NCBI GenBank assembly: GCA_002327305.1
Contig: DCUZ01000090.1
Location: forward strand, 39,762-56,576
DNA: 16,815 nucleotides
Direction: 5' to 3'
Source of the DNA: Holophagales bacterium UBA2201
GTDB lineage: Bacteria; Acidobacteriota; Thermoanaerobaculia; UBA2201
Below are positions 6,350 to 14,200 of the stretch, piece after piece. The notes beneath the pieces were generated by a model. That model worked only from the letters and a program-made list of their open reading frames with translations. It did not search any database and was not told where the DNA came from. A program made the translations under genes and the position numbers. Position 1 is the first letter of the stretch. Each line of letters starts with the position of its first letter.

Positions 6350-7348
6350 CTATCGCCGCCCCGCGAACTCCCGCACCACCGCCCGCAAACCTTCCACCGT
6401 CCGCGCCATGCGGGCGTAGTCGAGGGTGTCGGGCGTGTCGTCGGCCGTGTGGTACCGGGGGTTGCGCATGAAGGCGGTGTCGGTGACCATCACGGCGGGC
6501 CACCCGCGGGCCCAGTAGTTGCGGTGGTCGGAAAGATCGGCTCCCGGGGTTCCCGCGGGGGCGTTCAACGCGTGGACCGGAAGGCCGCCCGAGGAGCGCA
6601 TCGCCCGCTTGACGCGGCAGAGGGTCCTCCCCTGGCCCCACTTTCCGACGACGGCGATGAAGTTTCCCGCTGAGGGGTAGAAGAGCTTGAGGAACGCCAT
6701 GGGGTACTCCTGGGTCCCGGGGGCGTCCTCGAAACAGCCGATCATCTCCACCGCCACCATCAGCCGCACTTCGGCGCCGCGCTCGGCGAGGCGGCGGGCG
6801 TGGACCGCGCTCCCCATGTGCTCCGTCCGGAAATGGGGGGGCTCCTCCAGGGAGTAGGCCACCAGTTCCACCCGGGTCTTCAACGGCTCCCCGGCCAGAA
6901 GGCGGGCCAGTTCCATGACCCCGGCCACGGCGCTGGCGTTGTCGTCGGCCCCGGGCTGGTCGCCCGCCGTATCGTAGTGGGCGCCGATGACGACCACCTC
7001 GCGGGTGTCGGGACCCGCCCGGGCGATGACGTTCTGGTACCCAAGGCCGCGCACGTCATACCTCTGCCGCTCCACCGCCCACCCGGCCCCTTCGAACCGC
7101 GCGGCGATGAAGTCGGCGGCCCGGTCCAGGTTTTCCGGATGGGCGTGGTCGCGCGGGGCGAAATCAGCGCAGAGCGTCTCCACCGCGGTTCTCAGGCGGG
7201 CGGGATCGGCCGCCGGCATTCCGGCGGCCGTCCGATGGGAGCCGCAGAAGGGGCGCGTGAGGGTAAACCAGGCCCAGATCCCGGTCACCATCAAGAGGAC
7301 GGCGGCGCCTAAAATTCCCATGACCATCCGTTTCACCCAGCCGGTCAC
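6350..7348 (-). CDS. Membrane-anchored M28-family zinc peptidase
   Basis: A 332-residue aminopeptidase-type metallopeptidase. An N-terminal transmembrane segment or uncleaved signal (about residues 9-30, after WVKR) puts the catalytic domain outside the cytoplasm. Two-zinc site by family pattern: His124 in GAHYDT, Asp136 in GADDNAS, Glu168/Glu169 in YSLEEPP as base and ligand, Glu201 in VEMIG where aminopeptidases often have Asp, and His300 in YHTADDTPDTLDY. The start is GTG 7348, which overlaps the preceding Memo stop as GTGA with GGAG about 6 nt upstream; ATG at about 7327 is an internal alternative. The open frame extends further upstream but only as an antisense-of-frame shadow of the Memo gene. 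It is the last gene of the HAD-Memo-M28 operon. The substrate (peptide, or a cyclised or modified amino acid) is unknown. Confidence 0.9.
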   Translation of the reverse strand: MTGWVKRMVMGILGAAVLLMVTGIWAWFTLTRPFCGSHRTAAGMPAADPARLRTAVETLCADFAPRDHAHPENLDRAADFIAARFEGAGWAVERQRYDVRGLGYQNVIARAGPDTREVVVIGAHYDTAGDQPGADDNASAVAGVMELARLLAGEPLKTRVELVAYSLEEPPHFRTEHMGSAVHARRLAERGAEVRLMVAVEMIGCFEDAPGTQEYPMAFLKLFYPSAGNFIAVVGKWGQGRTLCRVKRAMRSSGGLPVHALNAPAGTPGADLSDHRNYWARGWPAVMVTDTAFMRNPRYHTADDTPDTLDYARMARTVEGLRAVVREFAGRR

Positions 7349-8409
7349 GGGCGCTCCACCGGCACCCACCACCCCATCGCCGCGTAGCCGACCCAGTGGC
7401 GCAGGTTGGAAGGGGCGGTGGGCTCCAGCCCCTCCACCTCCAACTGCCCCAATTCGACGCTGGTGGAATAGGCCAGCAGTTTCCCTTCGGGAACGGGCAT
7501 TCCCATCTTCTCCGCCAGACGCCGCGTGAACTCCAGGCCGAAGGGGACGGCGAACCGTCCGCACCAGGTGACCTTGTACTTCGTCAGGTCGCCCTCCTCG
7601 ACCAATTCGTACAGCAATCCTTTCAGCCGTTCCGCTTGGAGGGGCCCCTCCAGATAGGTTGCGATCAGCCGCCGGTCGTTGGCCGTGGCCCCGGCCAGCC
7701 CCTCGCAACCGATCCCATAAGGGGCGTGGTTCTTGCCGCCCCACCCCTGGTCGCCGTAATGGGTCGCGTCGTTGGAGATGAGGACCTGGACGTCCTTCCC
7801 CATTTCCCAGTTTCGCTTCATGGCGATCGAGGCCATGGCATCCGCGAGATTGGAGGCCAAACCTTCCATGCGCTCCCAGGACATGGAGGGGACCAGGATG
7901 GGAACGATCTTGGACCCGCAGTCGAACTTCCGAAGCCATGGAACGAAGGCTTCGATGGAGTGCTCCTCGGCGTGGTGCCCATTGCTGATCAGAACATTTT
8001 CCGTGGCCAGCGCTTTGAGGAGTTCTGAGCGAAGCACGGGGTCCACGGATATCCCGCCCAAGGCGCCGCTGGCCCAGGAGGTGTGATCGTCAAAGATGAG
8101 AACGCTCCCGGCCTTCCACTTCTCTGCCCTATGGGCCACGCCGAGCAGGATGAGACGGGGCGCACGGATTTTCTGCATGACCGGGAGATAGACGGGGCCG
8201 GCCAGAGAGTGGTCGTCGTGGGGGCACACCAGGACCAGGGGCGGCGTGTCCGGGAGAGGGGCCGTCGCAATTTCCGGAACCGGATGCCGAGCCGATTGAG
8301 CAACCACGGCTTCCAGGTGCTCCGGCGTGGCGGCGTAGCCGTGGTCGGAGGGAAAAGGGCGGGCCGCTTCGGTCTGGAGGAGAAGGGCAAGGAGGAGGGG
8401 GACCATCAT
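7345..8409 (-). CDS. Memo-family protein (AmmeMemoRadiSam protein B-like), possibly exported
   Basis: A 354-residue member of the Memo/dioxygenase-like fold. Residues matching the metal-site and conserved positions of human Memo1 are visible: His64 in CPHDDH (Memo PHAGY), His93 in LLGVAHR (GPSHH), EHSIE at 149-153, Asp214/His217 in SNDATHYG (SSDFCHWG), Cys283 in TWCGRF (TICGRH), and GYAA at 341-344. The N-terminus MMVPLLLALLLQTEA is hydrophobic and looks like a short signal peptide, though it lacks a basic residue; most Memo proteins are cytoplasmic. The start at 8409 overlaps the HAD stop as ATGA and has AGGAG 9 nt upstream. The stop overlaps the start of the M28 gene. No AMMECR1 or Memo-type radical SAM gene lies next to it. 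The family is well supported; the biochemical role is unknown. Confidence 0.86.
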   Translation of the reverse strand: MMVPLLLALLLQTEAARPFPSDHGYAATPEHLEAVVAQSARHPVPEIATAPLPDTPPLVLVCPHDDHSLAGPVYLPVMQKIRAPRLILLGVAHRAEKWKAGSVLIFDDHTSWASGALGGISVDPVLRSELLKALATENVLISNGHHAEEHSIEAFVPWLRKFDCGSKIVPILVPSMSWERMEGLASNLADAMASIAMKRNWEMGKDVQVLISNDATHYGDQGWGGKNHAPYGIGCEGLAGATANDRRLIATYLEGPLQAERLKGLLYELVEEGDLTKYKVTWCGRFAVPFGLEFTRRLAEKMGMPVPEGKLLAYSTSVELGQLEVEGLEPTAPSNLRHWVGYAAMGWWVPVERP

Positions 8410-8918
8410 CGGAATTGGCTCCTTTCATCGTCAAGATGCGCGATGAGACCGGGCATTTCGCTCCAGGACGCGGCGACGGCGTCGGCTTCCGGGACGGGCC
8501 CGGCATGTCCGTCCGGGTCCAGGAGGATGGTCCGCATTCCGGCGGCCCTGGCGGGAAGGATGTCCTTATGAAGATCGTCGCCGATGGAGACGCCCTCCGG
8601 CCCGGAGATTCGCAGCCGGTCGAGGAGCATGCGGAAGAAGGCCGGATCGGGCTTGGCCGCGCCCATCTCCCTGGACGAGAAGACCGCCTCGAAGAAGGAA
8701 CCGATGCCCCCCCGGTCGAGGGCCCGGCGGATGAGGGCGGCGTCCGATTCGGCGGCGTTGGAGGCCACCGCGAGGCGGCAGTTCCGGCGCAGGAGGGCCA
8801 GGGCGTCCGCGGCGCCGGGCAGGACCTCCACCTCCGGCCATCCGGCCATGGGGCCGGGCAGGCCGAAGTCCCGCATGAGGGTGTTGCCCCAGTCGCAGAC
8901 GACCCACCGGATCGGCAT
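8406..8918 (-). CDS. HAD-superfamily hydrolase, small subfamily IA-like
   Basis: A 170-residue haloacid-dehalogenase-fold protein, probably a small-molecule phosphatase. Motif I is DWGNT with nucleophile Asp9; the usual second aspartate (D+2) is Gly11. Motif II has Ser53 in ASNAAES, motif III Lys89 in AAKPDPAFF, motif IV Asp114/Asp115 in SIGDDLHKD. The cap insert after motif I is small. The frame is open to 8948, but ATG 8918 gives MPIRWVVCDWGNT, the normal HAD start, and lies 10 nt after an extended -10 box. It is the first gene of a three-gene operon with ATGA overlap to Memo. Loss of the general-acid Asp occurs in other HAD subgroups with DxGxT/V motifs, so activity cannot be excluded. Confidence 0.85.
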   Translation of the reverse strand: MPIRWVVCDWGNTLMRDFGLPGPMAGWPEVEVLPGAADALALLRRNCRLAVASNAAESDAALIRRALDRGGIGSFFEAVFSSREMGAAKPDPAFFRMLLDRLRISGPEGVSIGDDLHKDILPARAAGMRTILLDPDGHAGPVPEADAVAASWSEMPGLIAHLDDERSQFR

Positions 8919-8928
8919 GATCACAGAG

Positions 8929-8937
8929 ATTGTATCA
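8929..8937 (-). promoter_or_regulatory. Extended -10 promoter of the HAD-Memo-M28 operon, apparently leaderless
   Basis: On the minus strand TGA precedes TACAAT (8934-8929), and only ten bases separate it from ATG 8918. No Shine-Dalgarno fits in that gap, so the mRNA should begin at or next to the start codon. Confidence 0.5.
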
Positions 8938-8954
8938 TTCCCCGCCACGGGCGG

Positions 8955-8966
8955 CCTTCCGGAAGG
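8955..8966. promoter_or_regulatory. Perfect 12-bp palindrome between divergent promoters
   Basis: CCTTCCGGAAGG reads the same on both strands. It is centred between the minus-strand -10 (8929-8934) and the plus-strand -10 (8973-8978), covering or abutting the -35 zone of both. This is the expected position of an operator shared by two divergent units. Confidence 0.4.
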
Positions 8967-8969
8967 GTC

Positions 8970-8978
8970 TGCTATAAT
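8970..8978 (+). promoter_or_regulatory. Extended -10 promoter of the DUF481 gene cluster
   Basis: TGC followed by a perfect TATAAT (8973-8978). Transcription would start near 8985 and give a leader of about 33 nt with GGGAGG at 9006-9011 before ATG 9018. Confidence 0.6.
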
Positions 8979-9017
8979 GGCGATGAAAAAAACACCAGAT
9001 CATCAGGGAGGTGACCC

Positions 9018-9740
9018 ATGCGATTGCTCCTCATCATGGCCTTGTTCCTGGGATCGGCCGGCGCATATGCGGACGATCCCCCGGAGGGTTGGTCGGGCGA
9101 TTTCTCCTTCGCCTTCGCCCTCACGCGGGGCAACTCCGACACCACCAGCGTCTCGGCCTCCTTCCACGCCGACCATCATTGGGAGCGGGGGCTCGAGTGG
9201 CTCAACGCGGGCTATTTCCTCACCGGCGACGCGGATGGAGATAAGACGGCCGAGTCCATGGGCGCCTCCACCCGCCTCAACTGGTCCCATTCGCCCCGCG
9301 TCTTCTCCTATTACGAGGTCCAGGCCCTCCGCGACACCTTCAAGGACTACGACTACCGCCTGATGCCCGGCGCGGGCCTCGGCTACAAGCTCCTGAAAGA
9401 GGACAACCGGACCCTCGACCTCTACGGCGGCCTCTCCTGGGTGCTCACCCGATACGGGAGCACGGGGGACACCGATGACTTCCTGGGCCTGAGGGTGGGC
9501 GACGCGTTCTCCTGGAAGTTCTCCCCCACGGCGGAACTGAAGCAGTCGCTGGAGGTGACCTTCGACGGCGGCGACCTGGGGCAATGGTTCGCCCGGTTCG
9601 AGGCGGGGGTGGCGGCCAACCTCTCCCAGGAGTGGGCGCTGACGGTGGCGTTTATCGACACCTACGACGCCGACCCCGTGGCGCCGGGGATCAAGAAGAA
9701 CGACATCACGATGCTGGCGGGGATCTCCAAGAAGTTCTGA
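9018..9740 (+). CDS. DUF481 outer-membrane beta-barrel protein
   Basis: A 240-residue protein with a signal peptide (MRLLLIMALFLGSAGAYA, cleavage near residue 18). It has alternating hydrophobic/polar strands, a family-typical first strand DFSFAFALTRGNSDTTSVSA, and a C-terminal phenylalanine (ISKKF), the usual outer-membrane insertion signal. The DUF481/YdiY family is made of putative outer-membrane barrels of unknown function. GGGAGG lies 6 nt before ATG 9018. The next gene follows after 40 bp on the same strand, so the three genes to 11197 may share this promoter. It indicates a diderm cell. Confidence 0.85.
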   Translation: MRLLLIMALFLGSAGAYADDPPEGWSGDFSFAFALTRGNSDTTSVSASFHADHHWERGLEWLNAGYFLTGDADGDKTAESMGASTRLNWSHSPRVFSYYEVQALRDTFKDYDYRLMPGAGLGYKLLKEDNRTLDLYGGLSWVLTRYGSTGDTDDFLGLRVGDAFSWKFSPTAELKQSLEVTFDGGDLGQWFARFEAGVAANLSQEWALTVAFIDTYDADPVAPGIKKNDITMLAGISKKF

Positions 9741-9780
9741 CGCGGTCCGCGCCCCGCCCGCGGCGCAACGGAGGGAACGC

Positions 9781-10527
9781 ATGGACGACCTGATCGTCCC
9801 CAAGTACCGGAAGATCGGAAGCGGCGGCCTGCAGATGAGCCAGGCCTCGCTGAGGGCGCGCCGCGAATTCGCCATGGGACTCTCCTTCAAGGAGAAGGTC
9901 CCCGGGCAGGAATTGAAGGCCCGGTGGAAGGAGACCTTCATCCGCTACGCCGAGGCGTTCGTCCCCGACCCGGCGGAGCGGAAGCGGTACCTCGACCTCT
10001 TCAATCTCATCTCCCCCGACCCCGCCCGGAAGTGCCCGTTCCACTTCTTCGTCCTTCTCGACTACTCTCTCTACGCCGCGTTCGACCATTTCCTCCCCGG
10101 CCGGTTCCCCATCCAAGACCACCTCCATTTCGACAGCAACCGGATGAAGAAGGACTCCTCCTTCTTCTGCCTGTCCGGGGAGTTCTCCTACTGGAGGCAG
10201 AAGTACGGCGGGGTCTTCGGCGGGCATTTCAAGGGCAATACGCTGGAGGAGTTCCTGCCGGAACACAACCGGCTCATCGAGGAGTATTACGGTTATCCGC
10301 TCTACCGGGTGGAGAAAAAAGGGGCCGCATGCTGGGACCTGGTGGCCTCCGCCCCCCCCGAGGCGGGCCGCAACGACTGCATCGCCAACATCTACATCGT
10401 CCACAAGGCGTGGCTCGACCTCTGGACCGACCAGGGGAAGTTCGCCGACGAATGGAGGGCGGTGGAGACGGCCTGCTGGGCACTGGGCGATCCCGAGTGC
10501 CGGTTCCGGTTCGAACACCTCGGATAA
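9781..10527 (+). CDS. Uncharacterised protein with V4R-like C-terminal cysteine motif
   Basis: A 248-residue soluble protein that I do not recognise as a whole. It has no signal peptide or transmembrane segment. The last residues CWALGDPECRFRFEHLG (Cys232, Gly236-Asp237, Cys240, Phe242) match the CxxxGDxxCxF ending of V4R domains, small-molecule or hydrocarbon-binding regulatory modules; a similar ending occurs in the L-2-amino-thiazoline-carboxylate hydrolase-like family. Other cysteines (Cys85, Cys130, Cys184, Cys200) and many aromatic residues (HFFVLLDYSLYAAFDHF) suggest a ligand pocket. GGAGGG is 5 nt upstream of ATG 9781. It ends 4 nt before the deiodinase-like gene, so the two are very probably co-transcribed and could share a ligand or pathway. 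Confidence 0.7.
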   Translation: MDDLIVPKYRKIGSGGLQMSQASLRARREFAMGLSFKEKVPGQELKARWKETFIRYAEAFVPDPAERKRYLDLFNLISPDPARKCPFHFFVLLDYSLYAAFDHFLPGRFPIQDHLHFDSNRMKKDSSFFCLSGEFSYWRQKYGGVFGGHFKGNTLEEFLPEHNRLIEEYYGYPLYRVEKKGAACWDLVASAPPEAGRNDCIANIYIVHKAWLDLWTDQGKFADEWRAVETACWALGDPECRFRFEHLG

Positions 10528-10531
10528 TGTC

Positions 10532-11197
10532 GTGAAACGGAGGCCTGTCGAACTCAAGGGCCGTCCGCCCGTGGAGGACCGGGAGCTCAAGGCCCGGGCC
10601 GCGGCGTTCCGCTCCGCGATGGCGACCCGCCGGTCGGTGCGGGCCTTCGACCCGTCCGCCGTCCCCCTGGAGGCGATCGTGGACTGTCTCAAGACGGCGG
10701 GGGCGTCGCCCTCGGGGGCCAACCAACAGCCGTGGCACTTCGTGGTGGTGACCGATCCGAAGATGAAGCGACGCATCCGGGAGGCCGCCGAGGCGCAGGA
10801 ACGGAAATTCTACGAGGCCAAGGCGCCGCAGGCCTGGCTGGAGGCGCTCGCCCCCCTCGGGACGGGGCCGGAGAAGCCCTTCCTCGAGGACGCCCCCTGC
10901 CTCATCGTGGTCTTCGAGCGCAAGTACGGCCTCGACGCCAAGGGGCATCGGATCGCCCATTACTACACCCGCGAGTCCACCGGCATCGCCGCCGGGTTCC
11001 TCATCGCCGCCCTTCACCTCAGCGGCCTGGCCTGCCTCACCTACACCCCCAGCCCCATGACCTTCCTCAACAAACTGCTGGACCGTCCGGCCAACGAGAG
11101 CCCCTTCCTCATTTTGGTGACCGGCCGTCCGGCCAAGGACGCCGCCGTCCCCGACCTGAAGAAAAAAACCCTCGACGAACTCGTCACTTTCATATAG
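10532..11197 (+). CDS. Nitroreductase-family flavoprotein of the iodotyrosine deiodinase type
   Basis: An FMN enzyme of 221 residues. FMN-binding motifs are RRSVR (33-37), SPSGANQQPW (59-68) and the late SPM...VTGRPA region. What marks it as deiodinase-like is the substrate lid: the Glu-x3-Tyr of iodotyrosine deiodinases appears as Glu90/Tyr94 (ERKFY) and the lid lysine as Lys115 in EKPFLEDAP, the three residues that hold the zwitterion of halotyrosine in known enzymes. The blocks HYYTRESTGIAAGFLIAALH and TYTPSPMTFLN also match that subgroup. The likely reaction is reductive dehalogenation of a halogenated tyrosine or related phenol using reduced FMN. Bacterial homologues exist, but their natural substrate is often unclear. 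The start is GTG 10532, 4 nt after the previous stop, with no strong ribosome site, suggesting translational coupling. Confidence 0.87.
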   Translation: MKRRPVELKGRPPVEDRELKARAAAFRSAMATRRSVRAFDPSAVPLEAIVDCLKTAGASPSGANQQPWHFVVVTDPKMKRRIREAAEAQERKFYEAKAPQAWLEALAPLGTGPEKPFLEDAPCLIVVFERKYGLDAKGHRIAHYYTRESTGIAAGFLIAALHLSGLACLTYTPSPMTFLNKLLDRPANESPFLILVTGRPAKDAAVPDLKKKTLDELVTFI

Positions 11198-11238
11198 CAG
11201 CCGAACGGGCCCCGGCGCCTTTTCTTCCTCGGATTAAG

Positions 11239-11247
11239 TGATATGAT
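11239..11247 (+). promoter_or_regulatory. Extended -10 promoter of the multidomain surface protein, apparently leaderless
   Basis: TGA followed by TATGAT (11242-11247), then nine bases to ATG 11257. No Shine-Dalgarno is present. The upstream 59-bp gap has a short T-rich stretch (CTTTTCTTC, from 11218) but no clear -35. Confidence 0.5.
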
Positions 11248-11256
11248 AAGTGGGCC

Positions 11257-14200
11257 ATGACCGCCCGCCAATATCCCTTCATCCTCCTGATGGCCCTGGC
11301 CGTTCTCACGGCCCCCTCCGCGCCCGCCGACAAAGTCCTGTTTGATGCCTCCAAGCACGAGATGGGGGGCAATGCCGACTGGGTCATCGACGCCGACGCG
11401 TGGAACCTCAACATGCCGGCCTATCCCTGTTCCGGGACCACCAACGAGTCCAACCCCGGGCGGTACCCCACCCCAGCCCAGAGCGGCATCGGCCCTTCGA
11501 CGCCCGGCACTTACTGGACGGGGGGGATCTCCTCCTGGGCCGTGGAGCTGGTCAAGGCCGGGCACACGGTGGAGACCCTTCCCGATGGCGCCGCCATCAC
11601 TTTCGGCGACGGCGGCAACCCGCAGGACCTCTCCAACTACGACCTCTTCATCATCCCCGAGCCGCAGAACCCCTTCACCGCCTCTGAAAAGACCGCCATC
11701 CTGAACTTCGTCAGCGCCGGGGGCGGCCTCTTCATGGTGGCCGATCACGAGACCAGCGACCGGGACTGCGACACCTGGGACAGCCCCAATATCTTCAACG
11801 ACCTCACCGGGGCGACCTCGGCCGCGAGCGCGGGCGTCTTCGGCATCTGGTTCCGCCGGGACGGCCTCGATGTCAAGGGGGAGGACTGGTTCGATGACGG
11901 CACCGACAACAACGTCACCACCGATCCGGCCGATCCCATCATCCACGGCCCCTTCGGCGACGGGAGCGGCGGCCTGGGGTTATTCGGCGCCACCTCCATG
12001 GACCTGGACCATGACCTGTGGGTCGCGGGCACCGCCAAGGCGCATGTGTGGCGGACCGGGCAGACCCACAACAACCTCCGCGTCACCTTCGCCACCGCCT
12101 CCTACGGCGCCGGGCGTGTCGCCGCCATCGGGGACTCCTCCCCGGCCGACGACGACAGCGGCGACCCCGGCGACTCCCTCTACCCCGGCTGGGACCTGGC
12201 CTCGGGGGGGGTGAACAACAAGGAGATCCACCTCAACGCCTGCCACTGGCTCCTCAACCCCACCCCCGACACCACGGACCCGGTCATCACCGCGGGCCCG
12301 GCGGCCGCGGCGGCCGACTGCTCCGCGCTCATCACCTGGACCACCGACGAACCGGCCACCACCCTTGTTGAATACGGCCCCACCGCCGCCTACGGCGCCT
12401 CCGCCGGGGTGTCGGGCTACACGCAGAACCACGGCGTCATCCTCCCGGGGCTGACCCCCGGTTCGACCTACCACTACCGGGTCCTCTCCACCGACGGCGT
12501 GGGCAACGGCCCCACCACCAGCGGCGACGCCACCTTCAGCACCACGGCGGGCGCCGCCCCCGTCATCACGGCGGGCCCGGCGGCCGGCCCCGTCACGGGC
12601 ACCTCGGCCACCATCACCTGGACCACCGACGAGGCCGCGACCTCCCTGGTGTACTACGGCCCCGACGCCGCCTACGGCAGTTCGGCCTCCGTGGCGGGCT
12701 ACGCCACGGCCCACTCGGTCCCCATCACCGGTCTGACGCCGGAAACCACCACCCACTACCAGGTCTCCTCCACCGACGCCTGCGGCAACGGCCCCGTCCT
12801 CTCCTCCGATGCGATCTTCACCACCGGCCCCGCCTCCATCGACCTCTCCGGCTGGGTCCTTAAGCAGTACGACTCCGACCTCACCTTCACCTTCCCCGCG
12901 GGGACCCTCCTCCCCTCGGGGGGCTACCTGGTGGTGGCCCGCAACGCCACGCGGGCCGCGTTCGAGGCCTTCTACGCCACCTCTCCCCGGGTCAATCCCA
13001 TGCCCGCGGAGACGGTCTTCCTCAATTCCAACGCCTCCGGCTCCTGCGCCAACGGGTGCATGCCCCAGATCAACGGGGCGGAGACCTACGAGCTCTACGA
13101 CGCCTCCGCCACCCTGGTGGACGCCCCCTCGGTGGTGGCGGCCGACAATAACGCCTATCAGCGGAACGCCCCCGGCGTGAACACCTGGACCACCGTTGGC
13201 GAGGACAATGCCAACCCCGGACAGGGGGCCGGCACCCCCTCCGGCGCCGGCGTGGTCATCAACGAGGTCGCCGACGCCTCGGACTACACCAAGGAATTCA
13301 TCGAACTGTACAACGACGGCGGCACCGCGGCCCCCGACACGACGGCCCCGGCCGCGGTTTCAAACCTGGCGGCCTCGCCCGTCTCCCCCACCAGCGTCCT
13401 TCTCTCCTGGACCGCCCCCGGGGACGACGGAACCACGGGCACCGCCGCCGGTTACGACATCCGCCGCGCCGGTGCCTCCATCGGCACCGAGGGGGCCTTC
13501 ACCGCGGCCACGGTCGTCCCCTTCCCGCCGGACCCCGCCGCCGCCGGGACCCCCCAGCAAATGACGGTGACGGGACTCTCCCCGGGAACGCAGTATTTCT
13601 TCGCCCTCAAGACCCGCGACGAGGTGCCCAACTGGTCCGATCTCTCCAACAGTCCCGGCGGCACCACGCCCCTGCCCGATACCACACCGCCGGCCGCGGT
13701 GGACGACCTCTTCGCCACGCCGCTGTCGGCCACTTCCATCCGCCTGGATTGGACCGCCCCCGGGGACGACGGCGAAACCGGCACCGCCACCCTGTACGAC
13801 ATCCGCTGGAGCCATTCCCGGATCCTCACCGAAGCCGATTTCTACAACGAGGCCACAGCCTTCAGGATCACATCCGGCGTTCCGTCTCCCGCCACCGCTG
13901 GGACCCCCCAGCAAGTCACGGTGAACGGCCTCACGGCCGACACCCCCTACTACTTCGCCATCAAGACCAAGGACGAGGCGGGACCGGAGAGCAACTGGTC
14001 GGCCCTCTCCAACTGGGCCAGCGCGGTGACGGGGACGGGCGCGGGCGGCCCCACGGTGAATCACCTGGTCATCAGCCAGGTGCAAACCAATGGAGACGGT
14101 GGGACGCAGGCGGACGATGAGTTCGTGGAGCTTTACAATCCTACTGGGGCCGCAATCCCCATCACCGGATGGTCCTTGCAATACCGAAGTTCCTCTGGCA

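Noticed and set aside
7349..7939. N-terminal extension of the M28 frame to 7939
   Set aside because: It overlaps most of the Memo gene in another frame and has no membrane or peptidase features; GTG 7348 with GTGA overlap and a signal-anchor is far better.
9741..9769. GC-rich stretch between DUF481 and the V4R-like gene as a terminator
   Set aside because: Only short, poorly ordered pairing and no T-run, and the genes look co-transcribed.
11198..11256. Intrinsic terminator after the deiodinase-like gene
   Set aside because: A T-rich CTTTTCTTC follows GC-rich bases, but only a 4-bp stem (GCCG/CGGC) can be drawn.
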